NCBI RefSeq assembly: GCF_025698545.1
Contig: NC_068576.1
Coordinates: 48,601,890 to 48,665,889, forward strand
Direction of reading: 5' to 3'
Origin: Gossypium raimondii
Lineage: Eukaryota > Streptophyta > Magnoliopsida > Malvales > Malvaceae
DNA: 64,000 bases
Of the stretch, positions 37,127 through 50,019 are shown one piece after another (position 1 is the first letter of the stretch; each line of letters begins with the position of its first letter). The position numbers and the translations under genes were made by a program. The notes under the pieces are model-generated. The model was not told the origin of the DNA. It was given only the letters and a program-made list of their open reading frames with translations, and did no database searches.

Positions 37127-39705
37127 CTACTTTGGACCAATGTCCTTGAGAGCACAGATCTGTTCTTCACCCATTGCCGACATTACAGACACAACTAGGT
37201 CTTTCCCCTCAGCAAAACCGTCCTTTATCTGCACTCATCATACACCAAAAGATGACTATATTGTTTGGCAGCAATTTCTTACCAGCGATGCGTAGAGACT
37301 CAATGCTAATGGGTATCAACTATGTCATCTGGACTCTTTCATTTTTCTTAAAAAGTACTTGCTTCATACATTACATATTCAGATGAGTATGGGAATATGA
37401 TATTCCAGAAACAAAACTAAGCATACTCGTATTCAACACTCAAGTCAAATACCATGAGAAAGCACACGAAAATTACAAACACAAACCGAAAAACTTGGTC
37501 AAAACCGACTTAACTGACATTATTCAGTTGATTTTATTCCTATTTACGTCAGTTGCAAAAATCGGCTTAAATATGTTAATAAGAAATTATATATTCATAA
37601 TATTATAAATGAACTTAGAATATTGTTAATAATAGTACATATGATATGAATTAGAAAATGGTACGTTATTTTTGACTTATAACTTCGGTTGGTTGTCAGT
37701 TAATTTCAAGGGGAGGTCGGTTAAGTAGAATTTCAATTTTTTGAATGAAACAGACCATATTCATCCATGAGAATACGAAATCCAATCAGGATGTGCCAGT
37801 CAATAGGCTGGGAAATCAAAAGAAGATGGCGTAAAATCAATAAAAATAACATGAAGCTTGCTCTCTCACCATAACTCCTACAAATCAATAAAACATAGAC
37901 CTCTCTCATGAACAACTGTCACCTGCCTTCTTCTAATAGAAGGGAAAAAAGAAAGAAAAAGAAGAAAACGTGTAAAGTGTGATACCATTAGAATAGACCT
38001 GGCAGTGCTGGACATAGCACAAGGAAAATAACTAAAGCATGATACGGAACACAACACAACTTGCCAGATCTACAGCAGAACCCCTTGATGCAACGGTGAT
38101 GGGGCCAAAGCACAATATAATACAAGTAAATTAAATAACTTCCAAGGATACTCGATATTCAATTACCTGTTTCAACAAGTTGTCATCAGTTGGAAGCCTC
38201 AAATCATCTTTGGTGTCTCCACTGTCAGTCAGCAAACTCACCTGAAATATTCAACTAGTTAGGAAAAAAATGAACACAAACGAACATAGATCCAAAAGAA
38301 AGAAGCAAATTAACTTACAAATCCGTCCTCAGAAATGTCAATCAACTGGTAATCAGTACGATTGACATGTGGAACCTGTTAAAACAGAAGCAAGTAAAAT
38401 TCATTCATGACATCAATTGCAATTACATGAAAGATTCTTAGTAAAATAACAAGAACCGTTTATGAAGTGTGCCATTATTTCGTACATCACAGTTGTGGGA
38501 AGATGGAACAATATCTTCCAGTTTCTTGCCAGTGAAGATGTCGATTCCGACAAAGTGACACTTAGCATGACCATGCTTCCCAGTCTTGGAGGTGGAAACT
38601 TCAACAACCTGGCACACACCATGGAACAAGAACAATGTAAGCTAAAGTTGCAAATAATAATAAACAGAAACTTAATTAGTAACTACGTTTCACAAATCAA
38701 AAGGCACCCCATCAACCATCAATTTATTACATTCCAATAAATATCGCTGTACTTTTATGTTAGTCGGACTAAAGTTAGTGTCTGATATAAGTATCTAACC
38801 ATCGCAGAGAGGCTTGACTTTTTCTTAAAAAAATTTGCCATATATTCTTGACATACACTCATGTACATATCCCACTATGTGTCATAGATGCCTCTGTTGC
38901 TCTTGCTCTTTATTTTTCTTCAAGTATCCATGTCCAATACTCGTGTTTATAAAAAGCATATGACACTCAAAAGACCCTCAAAATACATTGAAAGACCTTA
39001 GAAAATTAAACAAACCTATATTGAACCTATACACTTATACAACACGAACCTGAGTTCATGTGACATAGGCAGATACTTCAGAAAAAATGGGAAAAAATCA
39101 GGGAAACATAGATTATTTGAGCTTGCTCATGATCAGAAAATTGATTTAAAATTATTCTTTAAAGGCTCGAAGTGGTTAGATTTTATTGCCTTTTTTTTTT
39201 TTTTAATTTGCTTTCAGCAAAAGTAACTATAAAGCTAAAGAAAGTACTAAATTGTAAAGTCCTATTCGACTTTAATTCTTTAAAATTTTCAACAAAGATC
39301 AACTGCTTTCCATATGCAAAAATCACATTCACTACCATAAATTTAAAAAATAATAGTAAGAAAATTAAAGCAAGTAGCAAAAGTTAAAAAAAAAAAAAAC
39401 ATAAGGATTTAATAACCCAACTATACAAATTAATTAATTAATAAAAAAAGGGGGAGGGAACAGATCAAAACCATCAAATCTCAACTAGAAATTAAAAAAG
39501 TAAAGCAAAAGGATAAAACGGAGTTCACTTGCTGGTTAATATCAAACAGATCTTTCAGAATAAAAGATGGAAGAGAGGGGACCTTGCATGGGCGGTTTTT
39601 TATGACGATATAGCCGTTCTTGCGGATAGTACCGGCCTGCTGAGGATAGGTTTTAGAGGCGCCGGCGTCGGCCTTGGATTCGAAATGGTGCTCCTCGTCC
39701 GACAT
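37127..39705 (-). CDS. eIF5A: eukaryotic translation initiation factor 5A (eIF5A)
   Basis: eIF5A helps ribosomes through difficult peptide bonds and in termination, and is the only protein class carrying hypusine. Five exons (39705-39583, 38608-38486, 38375-38319, 38241-38167, 37228-37127) join to 480 nt, 159 aa, the normal family length. The start [18 protein letters not shown] and end [10 protein letters not shown] are typical of plants. The hypusination loop [12 protein letters not shown] is intact, with the modified lysine at about residue 52. All junctions are GT/AG and in phase. The last coding exon lies beyond a 938-nt intron and is easily missed. Introns 1 and 4 hold copies of a dispersed repeat. 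No lesion seen; should be functional. Confidence 0.97.
37385..37450 (-). repeat. intron-borne dispersed repeat, copy 4 (eIF5A intron 4, partial)
   Basis: Contains GTATGGGAATATGATATTCC, the reverse complement of the GGAGCATCATATCCCCA core of the family, and ATACTCGTATTC. Short, probably truncated. Confidence 0.4.
38755..39065. repeat. intron-borne dispersed repeat, copy 5 (eIF5A intron 1)
   Basis: Starts TGTTAGTCGGACTAAAGTTA and contains CATGTCCAATACTCGTGTT and, on the minus strand, AATGTATTTTGAGGGTCTTT; the far end reads CCTGAGTTCATGTGACATAG. The two ends are roughly inverted, as in other copies of the family. It lies inside intron 1 (38609-39582). Confidence 0.45.
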
Positions 39706-40695
39706 CTCCGGGTTTCAAGATATTTTTTTGTTCTTTAAAGTTTTTAGCGGCGATGACTGATTGTTGATGGATGGATAGATTATTATGTCGCTGCTGACGG
39801 TCCCTTTTTTGCTTTTGATTGGGCTTGGGCTTGGGCTTCAGTCCACCCATCTCTATCTACTTTTTACACTTTTAATACAATTTTTTAGTAAATAACTTTG
39901 CACTTATATGATTTGTTTTGAAATTTTTATTTTTTTTTTATTTTTTTTAACATAAAAAATTCAAATATTCATCCAATATTTTCTTTACAATAATGATTCA
40001 AATTCAAATTATTCTTAGAAAGACAAAATTTAACTAATAGATTAAAAGATGAGTTCAACCAAGCTTTTAGTCCTACAACACCGGCGATTCATCCAACAAC
40101 CCTCTTCATGGGTTTGAATCATAAGGGTAGTCTTATTTATGGTGTATGAGTTAATAGTAGAAGTGTTTACGGGTTATGTTGAGTTCAAGTACCATATTAA
40201 TGTAATTTATATTTACTTAAGTTTAGTTTGGCCTAAATATGAGTTTAAAATTTTGCTCAAACTCGTCCATATTTGTAAATAGTTAACTTACACTCATTTT
40301 AGGCTCATCTATATTATTATTTTTTGAATTTTTAAAAATGTTTATATCATTTTAATTTAATATTTAATATTTTTTCATTTATTAAAATTTTATAGATAGT
40401 CATCTTAACAATTTTTAATATTTACATTATAATGTTATCTATAAAATTATTTAAGCATCGACCAAGTTAGTGTCACAAGCCAATCGAACATAATTTGATT
40501 AAAGAATACGAAAATATCCTTTCGTAATTTAAATGAGTTATATTATTATAGGGTATTTTAATCTTTTATATTTAAACTTGTGCTATTTACATAAATAAAA
40601 CATTAACTTTACCACTAAACTAAAATTTTATTTTAATATAATACTTACATTTTAATGGTATTATGTATACTTTATACTCCTTTAACAGTATATAG

Positions 40696-41224
40696 GGTAA
40701 ATTACACTATTAGTCACTAAACTATGGGTAAGTTTTCGTTTTGGTCACTTAACTAAAAAAAGTTACAGTTTGATTATTGAACTATTCGAAGGTTTTTATT
40801 TAAGTCACTGGGCTATTAAGGTTTTTTTTTTTAAGTTCTGCCAATGAGCTCCAAGCGACGATTCGATAATTGGTATGGTGGATCAATATCCATTGACGAG
40901 TAGAAAAACATACATTAGATCCAAGTTGATCTAAATGTCACTCTCGAAGATTGAAAAAAAAAGGTTGTTTGAATTTTAGTTCATAGGTTCCTGACATCCA
41001 AAGTTGTTTCATGAAAAAAAATGAATTGTAGAGGAGAAGTGGGAAAAGAGCTTTCGATTGGTGCAAACAGTAAGATTAGAGAAAGCTATATAGCATCGAT
41101 TTTAACAACTCAGTAACTTAAATAAAAACTTTTGAATAGTTAAATAACCAAATCGTAACTTTTTTAATAAAGTGACCAAAACGAAAGCTTACCCATAGTT
41201 TAGTGATTGATAGTGTAGTTTACC
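40696..41224. mobile_element. long-TIR MITE (Mutator-like)
   Basis: The left arm includes GGTAAATTACACTATTAGTC, then ACTAAACTATGGGTAAG and CGTTTTGGTCACTTAAC. The right arm read inward gives GGTAAACTACACTATCAATC, then ACTAAACTATGGGTAAG and CGTTTTGGTCACTTTAT. Arms are over 100 bp and roughly 85-90% alike by eye, with a non-coding centre. I saw no convincing 9-bp flanking duplication. No transposase. Confidence 0.7.
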
Positions 41225-41306
41225 ATTGGATGTATTGATAACATTGCTAATTGAGTTGTTATAAGTTAATTGGATACTAACTCGAGATTGATGACAACAT
41301 CATGAT

Positions 41307-41954
41307 TAGACTTGCTCATGGGCTAGGCCACCAGCCTAGACCAGAAGGCTTGCTCGAAAAATGGGAGGGTTTGGACAAAATACGATGCCCGAAAAGTGGA
41401 CTTGAGTATAAATTAAGGCTCGTTTTCTATATGGAACGGGCCTTGGACAAGATTTTTTGGCTCGAGTCCAGTCTGAATATATTATGTTATAAAAAATTTA
41501 TATTAATTATATAGTTGAATAGTAATTATTTATATTAAAACACTAACCAAATAACAATTAGACCCTTATTACCTAAAACCTAAAAAAAAAAATTACCCAA
41601 CGAAATAACGTAAGCCAAAATATAAAATATTAAAAATTATATTTAATACAATAAAATATTTATTATCTTTTTTGTGTTATTTAATATAAATACTTTTTAA
41701 TATATTGGAAAACTTTTATTTTAACATTTTTTAGTGCATTTAGTATATTATGTTTTCTTAAAATTATTTTTAAATAAAAACTAATCTAAAAAAATCAAAT
41801 ATGGGCAAGTTGAGTCAAGCTTGGGTTCACCTTTCTTAATTTGGGTTGGGATTGAGTGAAATAGTCTGCACATTTTCTGAGCTAGGCCCGAGCTTAGAAA
41901 ATTGGACTAGTATCTTGCATAGGCCTATCTCGGCCCGACTCATGAGCACCTCTA
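41307..41954. mobile_element. TIR element of the 'TGCTCATG' type
   Basis: Left end TAGACTTGCTCATGGGCTAG and right end read inward TAGAGGTGCTCATGAGTCGG form imperfect terminal inverted repeats. Inside are GGCCTTGGACAAG / GGCTCGAGTCCAG words and a matching set near the right end (GGTTGGGATTGAGTG, AGGCCCGAGC). Non-coding. A diverged relative lies near 36.0-36.6 kb. Target duplication not recognised. Confidence 0.5.
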
Positions 41955-44263
41955 ACTATAATAAACAATTGTAGTGCATTTGACATTATTAATATGATGT
42001 ATTTACGTGTTAAAATTTCATTTTACTTACAATTTAATCTATTTTTTCTCATTTCAATATCGTATATATTTCATGTATTATTTTAAATAGTTTCTAATCA
42101 TATGTTTCAATTGTATATCATTTTCAAACTAACATATGTGTTCTAAGCTCGTAATTTTCACATGTGTATTTGTGTGATAAGATTTTTAGTATTTTTAATT
42201 TAACTTATTTTATATATATTTAACTTGATATATTATGTTATAAACCTAAAAATGGATTGATTTTGTGCTTTGAGTGTTCAAACTTGAACCTAACCAATAA
42301 ATTATACAAATTCAATTTTTTTGTTCAAGTCTATTTTTGGACCTAATATTTTTATTTAAACTTTTTAAATTTCGAGCGAACCTTTAAATTTCGATGGATA
42401 AATCAAGTATGAACGAATATAGTTGACAGTGAAAACTAAATTCAAATATTTAATGAATATATTTGATTGGATTTAAATAATGATATATTCAAATTTAATA
42501 ATATAATACAAATGAATTCCAACTGTAAAATAATTATACAAACTACAAAGTTATATACCGAAAAATGGTTGTTAGAGTCCATTCCCAAGTATATATAGAG
42601 TTTACTTGCACATTGTAACGTCCCACCATCTTTTGCAATAATGGTTCCAGCGGCTGCAGTAATAGTGAATGCCACCCCACCGCCATTGCTCCCCTTTTTC
42701 CAAGCACCATTCTTTTCTATTGCTGTTTCACTTACTTTATGTTAATGGCAAGGCCATAGTGAATGCACCTCCATATTTAATTTAACCCTTTCCCTATTGC
42801 CAAATTGCTCTTTTTTTAGTACTTTAAACAAAATGAGTCAGTGGATCAAGTTGAGGCAAAAATCTTAAAATATTTTAAACTATGATTCACCCCCTCAAGT
42901 ACATCTCCATGCTTCAAAATTCCATTCATCATTCCAAAACAAACCCCAAATCTGTCTTGCCCCGAGTCGTATTATCAAAATTTGAAGTTTGTGTCTGATA
43001 AACAAAGATAAAAATTTGTTAGCCCTGCTTGCTTTATTCCCTACACTACAGTTGAAGGCTATTTTTATAATATTAATATTAAAAAATAGAGTGGAGAATT
43101 AATTAAGAAAATTGGGTGTTTATTATAATAACTTTGGGTGCAATCGATGAGCTTTAAAATTAAAAAAAAAAGTTGAAAAAGTGAAAATAATATATTTTTT
43201 AAATTGGCGTCATCCTAATTAAATAAAAAAACCTGTGATTTTAAAGATTAAATGCAAGGAAAATGTATTAAGATATGAAATGTAGAGAAAATACATTAAG
43301 ATATGAAATGCAAGGAAAAAGACTATTATCCGGTGTTGGAATCACAAACCAACAATTTTTTTTACCTTTTTATTTTAAATTTGACCAATCTATCAGACGT
43401 CATCCAAAATCGCAATTAATTAACTCCCACTCTATTTTTGTAATTAATTAATTTTATAAAAAAAAGTAGTTGAAAATTAGGATTATTTATTACATTTGCA
43501 TCTCAAAATTGGGCTCCACTTCAGCCTCCTCTAAAATAGCCCATTCTATTCCTTCATGCTGAATCTTAACCTTTCAAGCATCTTATATTGTTTTTATGTT
43601 ATTAATTACTTAATCATCTCAACAATTATCTAGAAAGGATAGCAGAGCATCTAAGCAGTAAGAACTAAAAAGATTATATATTTATCTAAAAATATGAAAA
43701 TTGAATTATGGGATCGATTATGTTTGCCAAAAGTGAGGGTCAAAATTAGTGTGTTTTGGGGGCAAAGAAGCATAGGTACCAAATAGAATCCCATACGGCA
43801 TCGTGTGGTCGACAAATGGCAAAGATTTTCAAAAGGCGACTTCCTCTCTTGTCGGGTCCAGATTAACAAATTGTATGGATATACATCACTCAATCCTTTT
43901 TTCTTAACTAATCTTGTAATATATTTCAACGCTTTCCCCTTGCCTTGAAGCAAAAGAAACCCCTTATTTACTACAAAGGTTATTTTTTATAATTAAGATT
44001 ATTATATATTCAATATAAAAAATAAATTGATATTATTATCGATGTAATATCATTTTACGTTTATGTATTATATATACAAATATTTAATTGAAACAAAGAA
44101 AAATCAAATAAGCATATTTTTGGATTAAATGTGTGGATTTATGGAAAGTAACATTGAAATCTATTCAATTCCTTGATAATATGGGAATTTTCTAAATTTT
44201 TGTACCATTTTTCTTAGTTAAGAAATTTTAAACACCAACTCAATTGATGTGGCTTTTTGTTAT

Positions 44264-44745
44264 TATTATTATTTTAAAAATCTTATTAGGTTTTTTTGGT
44301 AAATAAAAATATTACAAAAAATTATTTAGTACTATATTACATTCATGCCTCCAAGGAGACGTCTCAAAAATTTGGATACAACCATTATTACTAACTCTCA
44401 TTTTGGCTAAATTATCAGCCTCTTTATTTTGAACTCTAGAAACATGTTGTATTGACCAAAAATTCGTTTTAGCCAAGAGTAAGACGATTCTCCGAACCAA
44501 AGCGGAATTTATCGTCTTGGTAACACTCCCTTAAATCACTTGTATTGCCACTTGATTGTCTAAAATGACAGATATTCTATCAGATCTCTTATCCAAAGCA
44601 ATTGTCGCACCTTAAAAAAATGCCCCACACTTTAGTCGCAAGCAACTCCTCCAATCGTAGTAATCCCACCACTCTCTTTAACAGCTTCGTTGGAATTTAA
44701 CTGAACCCAATTACCAAAATTAGTTTATATTTTCTAGAAAATATT
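44264..44745 (-). pseudogene. LINE (non-LTR retrotransposon) RNase H domain relic
   Basis: Read on the minus strand, an open segment gives NFWSIQHVSRVQNKEADNLA, the hallmark end of the RNase H domain of plant LINEs (H-x-x-R-x-x-N-x-x-A-D-x-L-A). Further upstream, in broken frames, come NFGNWVQLNSNEAVKES and GGVACD, the domain start, interrupted by stop codons. The 3' end after the stop at 44312 passes into an ATAATAATAATAA tail (about 44264-44277), as expected at a LINE 3' terminus. No reverse transcriptase part was found, so this is a 5'-truncated dead copy. Confidence 0.75.
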
Positions 44746-45324
44746 AGAGGCATCTGATCTGCTAGAGTCTAATTGTCTATAAATGCCGGAGTTTAGCGAT
44801 GCCAAATGGAAGTTTAAGGTGAAATAATAATTAATATTTGTTGACTTAATAATATAATTTTAATCAAACTAATAATCATGTTTAATTTTGACTTAAACAT
44901 AGCCTCTTATTAAGACTCTTAAAAAAATGTGAATCATGCATCCATGACCTATTAGGTTAGGTAAAGTCAGTCCATCTATAATTTTAACACCAAACCTTCT
45001 TTTTTTTTTCTTTTTAATTTTAAATCTAATTTGTTAATAAAACTTTAACTCAATAGTAAAATTTAAGTTATCAAAATTTTGTGTTTTCATGTTTAAATAT
45101 TAACTTATGTAAATATTTCAATTTTCTTTCACAATTATCTTCAATTAATTAAAAAATAAAATAAAACTATACAGGTACTTGTCAAAATTTATACACATGA
45201 TTGGAAAGATATAAAATTTATATAAAATATTATAATTATTATGGGATAACATATGAAAAGGATATAAATATATAAATAACATATCAACTTTTATAAAAAA
45301 AATTTTGAGTAATCGTGGAATGAG

Positions 45325-45425
45325 TTTTGGTTTAATTCATACCATTATTGTTACAATAACAAGAAGGCATGTGCTCAAGTACGATTTTATTTTTATTTAA
45401 AGGTTAGAAATTATGTAGTAATAAA
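45325..45425 (+). mobile_element. tRNA-derived SINE-like repeat, copy F (degraded)
   Basis: TTTTGGTTTAATTCATACCA and AACAAGAAGGCATGTGCTCA correspond to the box A and box B regions of the SINE family seen at 3.2 and 48.0 kb, with many changes. Confidence 0.3.
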
Positions 45426-45796
45426 GCTTGGACTTTTTGAGAGTAGAAATTGTATATTTTTATAAGAGTTAAAATGTAATTTCATCACTTTAATAACTTA
45501 TATATTTATAATATTTTAACGGATTAAATCAAAATTTTATCTTCTTTAGAGAATCAAAATGCTATGTTACCATGTACTAATTTAAAATTTATAATTTTAA
45601 AACACCAAAAATAAAATTTCCATTTTAAGGGCCAAGGCCTACCAAATTCCATGATGTTGCCTTTAAAGTTATGGTTAGAAGTAGACATTAAAAAATTAAC
45701 TAATTAATTAATTAAATCGAGTTTAAATGAAATATTTTAAAATCAAATATGAGCCAAATTTATCTTATTTTTTTTGCAACTTTTTTTATATTTTTA

Positions 45797-46362
45797 GGGC
45801 GTGTTTAGATACCACATAGTAAATGGAAAGTGTTATTATTTTTAGTTCCATAGACGTGTTTGGCTGATAAAGTATAATTATATCATAATTCTTTTGTCAT
45901 GTATGATAGTAATATGAGTTACTGTAGCAGTGAAATTGAGTATTACAGTAGTGAAATTAAAATCAAAGGTGAGATATGCGTTTGGATTCAAATGCAACCG
46001 TGGCGATGAGATGAGAATAGAAGATGACTTTTAAATCCATTAAATTAAAATGTGTATATATAAATAAAATATCAAAACATTTTACAAATTAAATAATAAA
46101 CTATAAATATAAAATATATTTATGCTAAATTATGAATAAAAATATTCATATTAAAATTTTAATTATAACGAATATTTATATTATATTAGATAATAATATA
46201 TTAGGATTATGTTATTTATATATTAAATAAAATGAAAAATATACTTATATTAAAAACAAAAAAAATAATTAAAAAATTGAAAGGGTAAATAGATGATTTC
46301 CCTTATTTTGGAAAATAAGATTTTGAGGTTTCTATCTCACTGGTGGTGTGCCAAACACAGCA
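45797..46362. mobile_element. hAT-like MITE
   Basis: Left end AGGGCGTGTTTAGATACCAC and right end, read inward, TTGCTGTGTTTGGCACACC. Both ends share the GTGTTTGG-type core of plant hAT-like MITEs. The interior has GTTACTGTAGCAGTGAAATT with a nearby repeat ATTACAGTAGTGAAATT. Non-coding; boundaries approximate. Confidence 0.4.
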
Positions 46363-46535
46363 ATAAATGAAGTTGAATTAAGAATAGGTGATATGTTTGA
46401 TTCGATGACTGGATACTATTAGGTACCCACATAATCTGGTAAAAAAAAAAGGTTCAATCGATAAAAGTTGATAAGAAATTGGACTGAATTTGTAAATAAC
46501 TTTTTTAATATATTTTTAAAAAATTAAAGCCTTTA

Positions 46536-46537
<2 letters not shown>

Positions 46538-46569
<32 letters not shown>
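46538..46569. repeat. (CT)16 microsatellite
   Basis: Uninterrupted CT dinucleotide run of 32 bp; expected to be length-variable. Confidence 0.95.
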
Positions 46570-46572
<3 letters not shown>

Positions 46573-48017
46573 GGTAGTTAAAAGCCAAACCAGTAAATAA
46601 TTTTTAATTATCAACTACTTTTAATATTAAACTAATGTTCTATTATTTTAAGAACAAAAGTATTGAATCGATCGTGAAAGCTAATATACTTTTTATTAGG
46701 TTTAGCTTGGAAATTTGCATACTTAAGCCTCCATGTATGTATGTATGTATAGAAATTAATTATAATTTTAAGTAAATCAAGCTTTAGTTTGATAAAAGAA
46801 ATGAATATTTACAAAGTTGTTTTCAAAATTAATTAATTTTGTTTACATGCCATTCATCATAGTTTGGGGTCATCTAAGCATAAATAATTGAAGTGCTAAA
46901 ATATAATAAATAGATAGGCACTTCAAATAATATTGGTAAAAATAAAATACATGTCACATTTTTATTGAGTTGAATTACTTGATAAAAAAATCATAATTTT
47001 AATTACTAAAAGAATAACTCAGATATTACATTAAGCCTTTTTTTTCAATAGTGATATACATGAAGATATTTTTATAATTTTTTTCACGCCTTTTATATTT
47101 ATAAAATTTTAAATTAATAATGATAAAATTACACTTGTCCACCAAAATGATAAAAATTTGATTTAATCATCTAAAAGTTTAATTTAATTTTACTCCCAAA
47201 AAAGATTCTGAGTTCATCCTTGCCCTAAATCATATTTTTGAATCTGCCACTGTTTTTAAAACATACTCAATTGTCAAAAAAAAAAAAAAAAACAAAAAAA
47301 AACAAAACTAATATTCTATACCAAAAGCCTTGGTTTTGTTGTCATAAAAAAAAAAAAATTCTAGAGCTTTCGTATAGTTCTTTCCAAAATGTAGACATGC
47401 AAAATGTTACCATCGCTAATAGACTAGCCTACAAAATATGTCATGCACAAAGAACCCAAATTAAATATTTTTCAATGATAAATATGAAGGTGACCTTCTA
47501 AGTAGGACCACTCTGATTAATTAAAATTTTGCCCTAATTAATTAATTAATTAATTAAACTAAGATGGCTTTGACTAAGCAACCAAAATAGTTTATGCATT
47601 ATAAATAATGCTATATATATATATAACAAGTCCCTCTCATTTTTGTAACATTGAAAATGACATAAATATACAAATGTATTGAGATAAAAACTTATATATA
47701 AAATATATAATAATGGTCTTATAATGGAGTCCACATTGATTTCACACGATGAACAAACTATAATGGTTGAGATGTTTGATCAACCAATTAATGACACTGG
47801 AATTTGCTAATTTAATCTATTTTTATTTATATGAATAAATTTAAAAGGACAGAAAGAGTGAATAGGAGAATGAAGTTAATTTTATCACACTCAAAAGGTT
47901 GAATGTTCAATTCTTACAGCTTACTTAGGTATGTTATTATTATTATTGGATTCCTTTTGTTTTTGACCAATATCGTGGGAATAAATAATAATTTAAAGAA
48001 AATATTATTTTTGTCTA

Positions 48018-48150
48018 TTGGGTTTTAACTCAATTGATATGGGTATTGTTGTTAATGCAAGAAGAACGTGAGTTTAAGTGCGTTGAAGCGCATTATTCTT
48101 CTACTTATAAGTTAAAAAGGGGTTATGAATAATTCTAAATATTATATAAA
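48018..48150 (+). mobile_element. tRNA-derived SINE-like repeat, copy E (best plus-strand copy)
   Basis: Contains TTAACTCAATTGATATGGGT (box A-like), GTTAATGCAAGAAGAACGTG, GAGTTTAAGTGCG (box B-like), CATTATTCTTCTACTTATAA and AAGGGGTTATGAATAATTCT. Same order of blocks as copies A-D on the minus strand. Confidence 0.5.
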
Positions 48151-48704
48151 ATAAAACAGATATAATCGAAATTTATAATAAAATTATTAAAATATATATT
48201 ACATACATTTATATATCCTTTTGATTTTCATATGCTCACGAGTCACAACAATAAAAAGAAATTAAAAGAACTTATATAATATTCTCATAATAAATGCATT
48301 CATGATAAATGCATGCAATGCATCGTTCTATGAGAGAAATCAGGTCGAATATATTCTTCAAAATTGTACATATTTTTAATAAAAATATCAGTCTATAAAA
48401 TTGAATAAAATTGTTATTTCTTTGTTTTCTTCAAAGAATAAAATTGTTATAATTTCAGGTTAAAATTGGAGTTTTCAAAAGTGCTGTCATGCAATTTCCA
48501 AAGCGAAAATTTAAGTTCTCTTTGTTTCAATGTAAAAGTATTTATGGAAAATATTTTTAGTCATTCTGATATTTGTTTCATGTAAAATAGGATGATCAAC
48601 GCAAAAGACTTTCTAGTCAACATAAAATTATTCTCTTATTACTGTAAAATGTCTTATTAGTTTTTTTTTCGTAAGACATTTTTCAAATTGATAAGGCTCT
48701 ATTC

Positions 48705-48915
48705 ACTGTAACACCTCCATACTCGACCCGAATATTGGGTCAAAGCACCGAAATGTTACATTCTCTACTACATTCTTCACTTATCAAATATTTTCTTATA
48801 AACTTTCATAACTTTTCAATTTAGTCCCTTTTTGTCATAAAAATTCAATATTCACTAATTAATCCTATTAAATCAATATTTTTCCTTGTTACACTTTAAT
48901 CACATCATTTATCTC
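48705..48915 (+). mobile_element. LTR end fragment, Ty3/gypsy-like
   Basis: Begins TGTAACACCTCCATACTCGA and continues GAATATTGGGTCAAAGCACC and GAAATGTTACA. A TGTAACACC start followed by a CGACCCGA...GTTACA hairpin is how many plant gypsy LTRs begin. No internal domain (gag-pol), primer-binding site or second LTR was found nearby, so this is a fragment. Confidence 0.45.
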
Positions 48916-49656
48916 AATATTTTATTTCACATATCAAAATTCTTATATGCTATTTGGATTTAAATGGATGATATTTCGTGTTAACGTTGGAATGTAGGTT
49001 GAATATTAAAAGAAAATCTGGAATTTAGTTAAATTATTTTGTATAATTAAAATTAAAGATGATATAAGTATTATTAGATCATAGGATCCTGGGATGAAAA
49101 ATATTATGTATAATATATATTAATTAAAAATTATACAAAAATGTAATTTTAGTTGCAATTATATAAAAACTAAATAAAATATCATGTAATTTTAATCATC
49201 TATTTATACGAGTGTAAAACTAATTTTACATCCTAAGTATAATTATATTAAGTGTGTTTTTAATAATTAGACTTTGAATTGAGCTCTCATGTTTATGTCA
49301 CTAGGCTAATTAATAGTTAAATTGTTAAAATATTAATGATGTAAAAATAATAAAACTAGTTTAATTTTGTTGGTGTAAGGTAAGTAGATGTTTTCCTTTA
49401 TTTATACAAGATTAAAACAAACCCATAATATAAAATATAAAAACAGCATTATAATAATACAAATTATTTTGTAAAAATAAATTTTAATAAATTTTAATGA
49501 AATTGAATTACGAATTAAATCGGTGCTTGATTAATCGGGGAAGTAAGTATTGAATATAAGAATAGGTATATAATTGATGTGACTTAAAAAGAAATATACC
49601 AACTAACAAAAACAGTGATAAATTTCCAAATTTTGTTTGGGAAAAGGAGTTGGTTT

Positions 49657-49787
49657 GGTCAAATACAAACAACACGAACAAATAATCCGAATCTAGGAGG
49701 AAAGAAATTATGCTTCAGGTTCCTTCTATATGGCTTCTTGTTGAGTCTTTGAGTCCATGGTCAAACCCCATGGCCTGAGCCAGTCAA
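49657..49787 (+). promoter_or_regulatory. three W-box-like sites upstream of the receptor kinase
   Basis: TTGAC cores on the minus strand at 49657-49662 (GGTCAA), 49759-49764 (GGTCAA) and 49782-49787 (AGTCAA), all within 131 bp and 0.3-0.4 kb upstream of the start codon. W-boxes bind WRKY factors and are common in promoters of defence receptors. Clusters of a five-base core can occur by chance, so the regulatory role is inference. Confidence 0.4.
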
Positions 49788-50019
49788 CATGGGCGGCTCA
49801 CCAGCCCCTTGCTTCAATTGCCTCTCATTTTCTCAGCAAATAACATCACAGCGCTAAACCAGAAAAAAGGAATTTGATTAATATTAAGTTTATTTCCTAA
49901 TTAACATTAATTAAACAATGTTTTAGAAACATTACTGTTGGGAAACGTTTCTTCAAAGCTTGGTCTATGTTCTTAAGTGCAGGCGCTGGTGTTATTCAAC
50001 TGACCTTTGTTTTTCTTTG

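Larger units (their letters stand above)
39720..49640. other. 10-kb gene-free, transposon-rich region
   Basis: No intact gene between the eIF5A promoter and the receptor-kinase promoter. Recognised pieces are listed separately: TIR elements at about 40.7-41.2, 41.3-41.95 and 45.8-46.36 kb, a LINE RNase H relic at 44.3-44.7 kb, SINE copies near 45.4 and 48.0 kb, an LTR-like end near 48.7 kb, and a (CT)16 microsatellite near 46.54 kb. Other open frames are short and show no family resemblance. Short AT repeats such as (AATT)n near 47535 occur. Confidence 0.5.

Noticed and set aside
42442-42675. Minus-strand frame beginning MAFTITAAAGTIIAKDGG
   Set aside because: Short, quickly becomes hydrophobic low-complexity sequence, no splice partner and no recognised family.
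43651-43953. 100-codon minus-strand frame, possibly a LINE fragment
   Set aside because: A plus-strand reading (WDRLCLPKVR) vaguely recalls plant LINE sequence, but one short match without neighbours is not enough.
47238-47501. Lys/Asn-rich frame
   Set aside because: Driven by poly-A tracts; not a credible protein.
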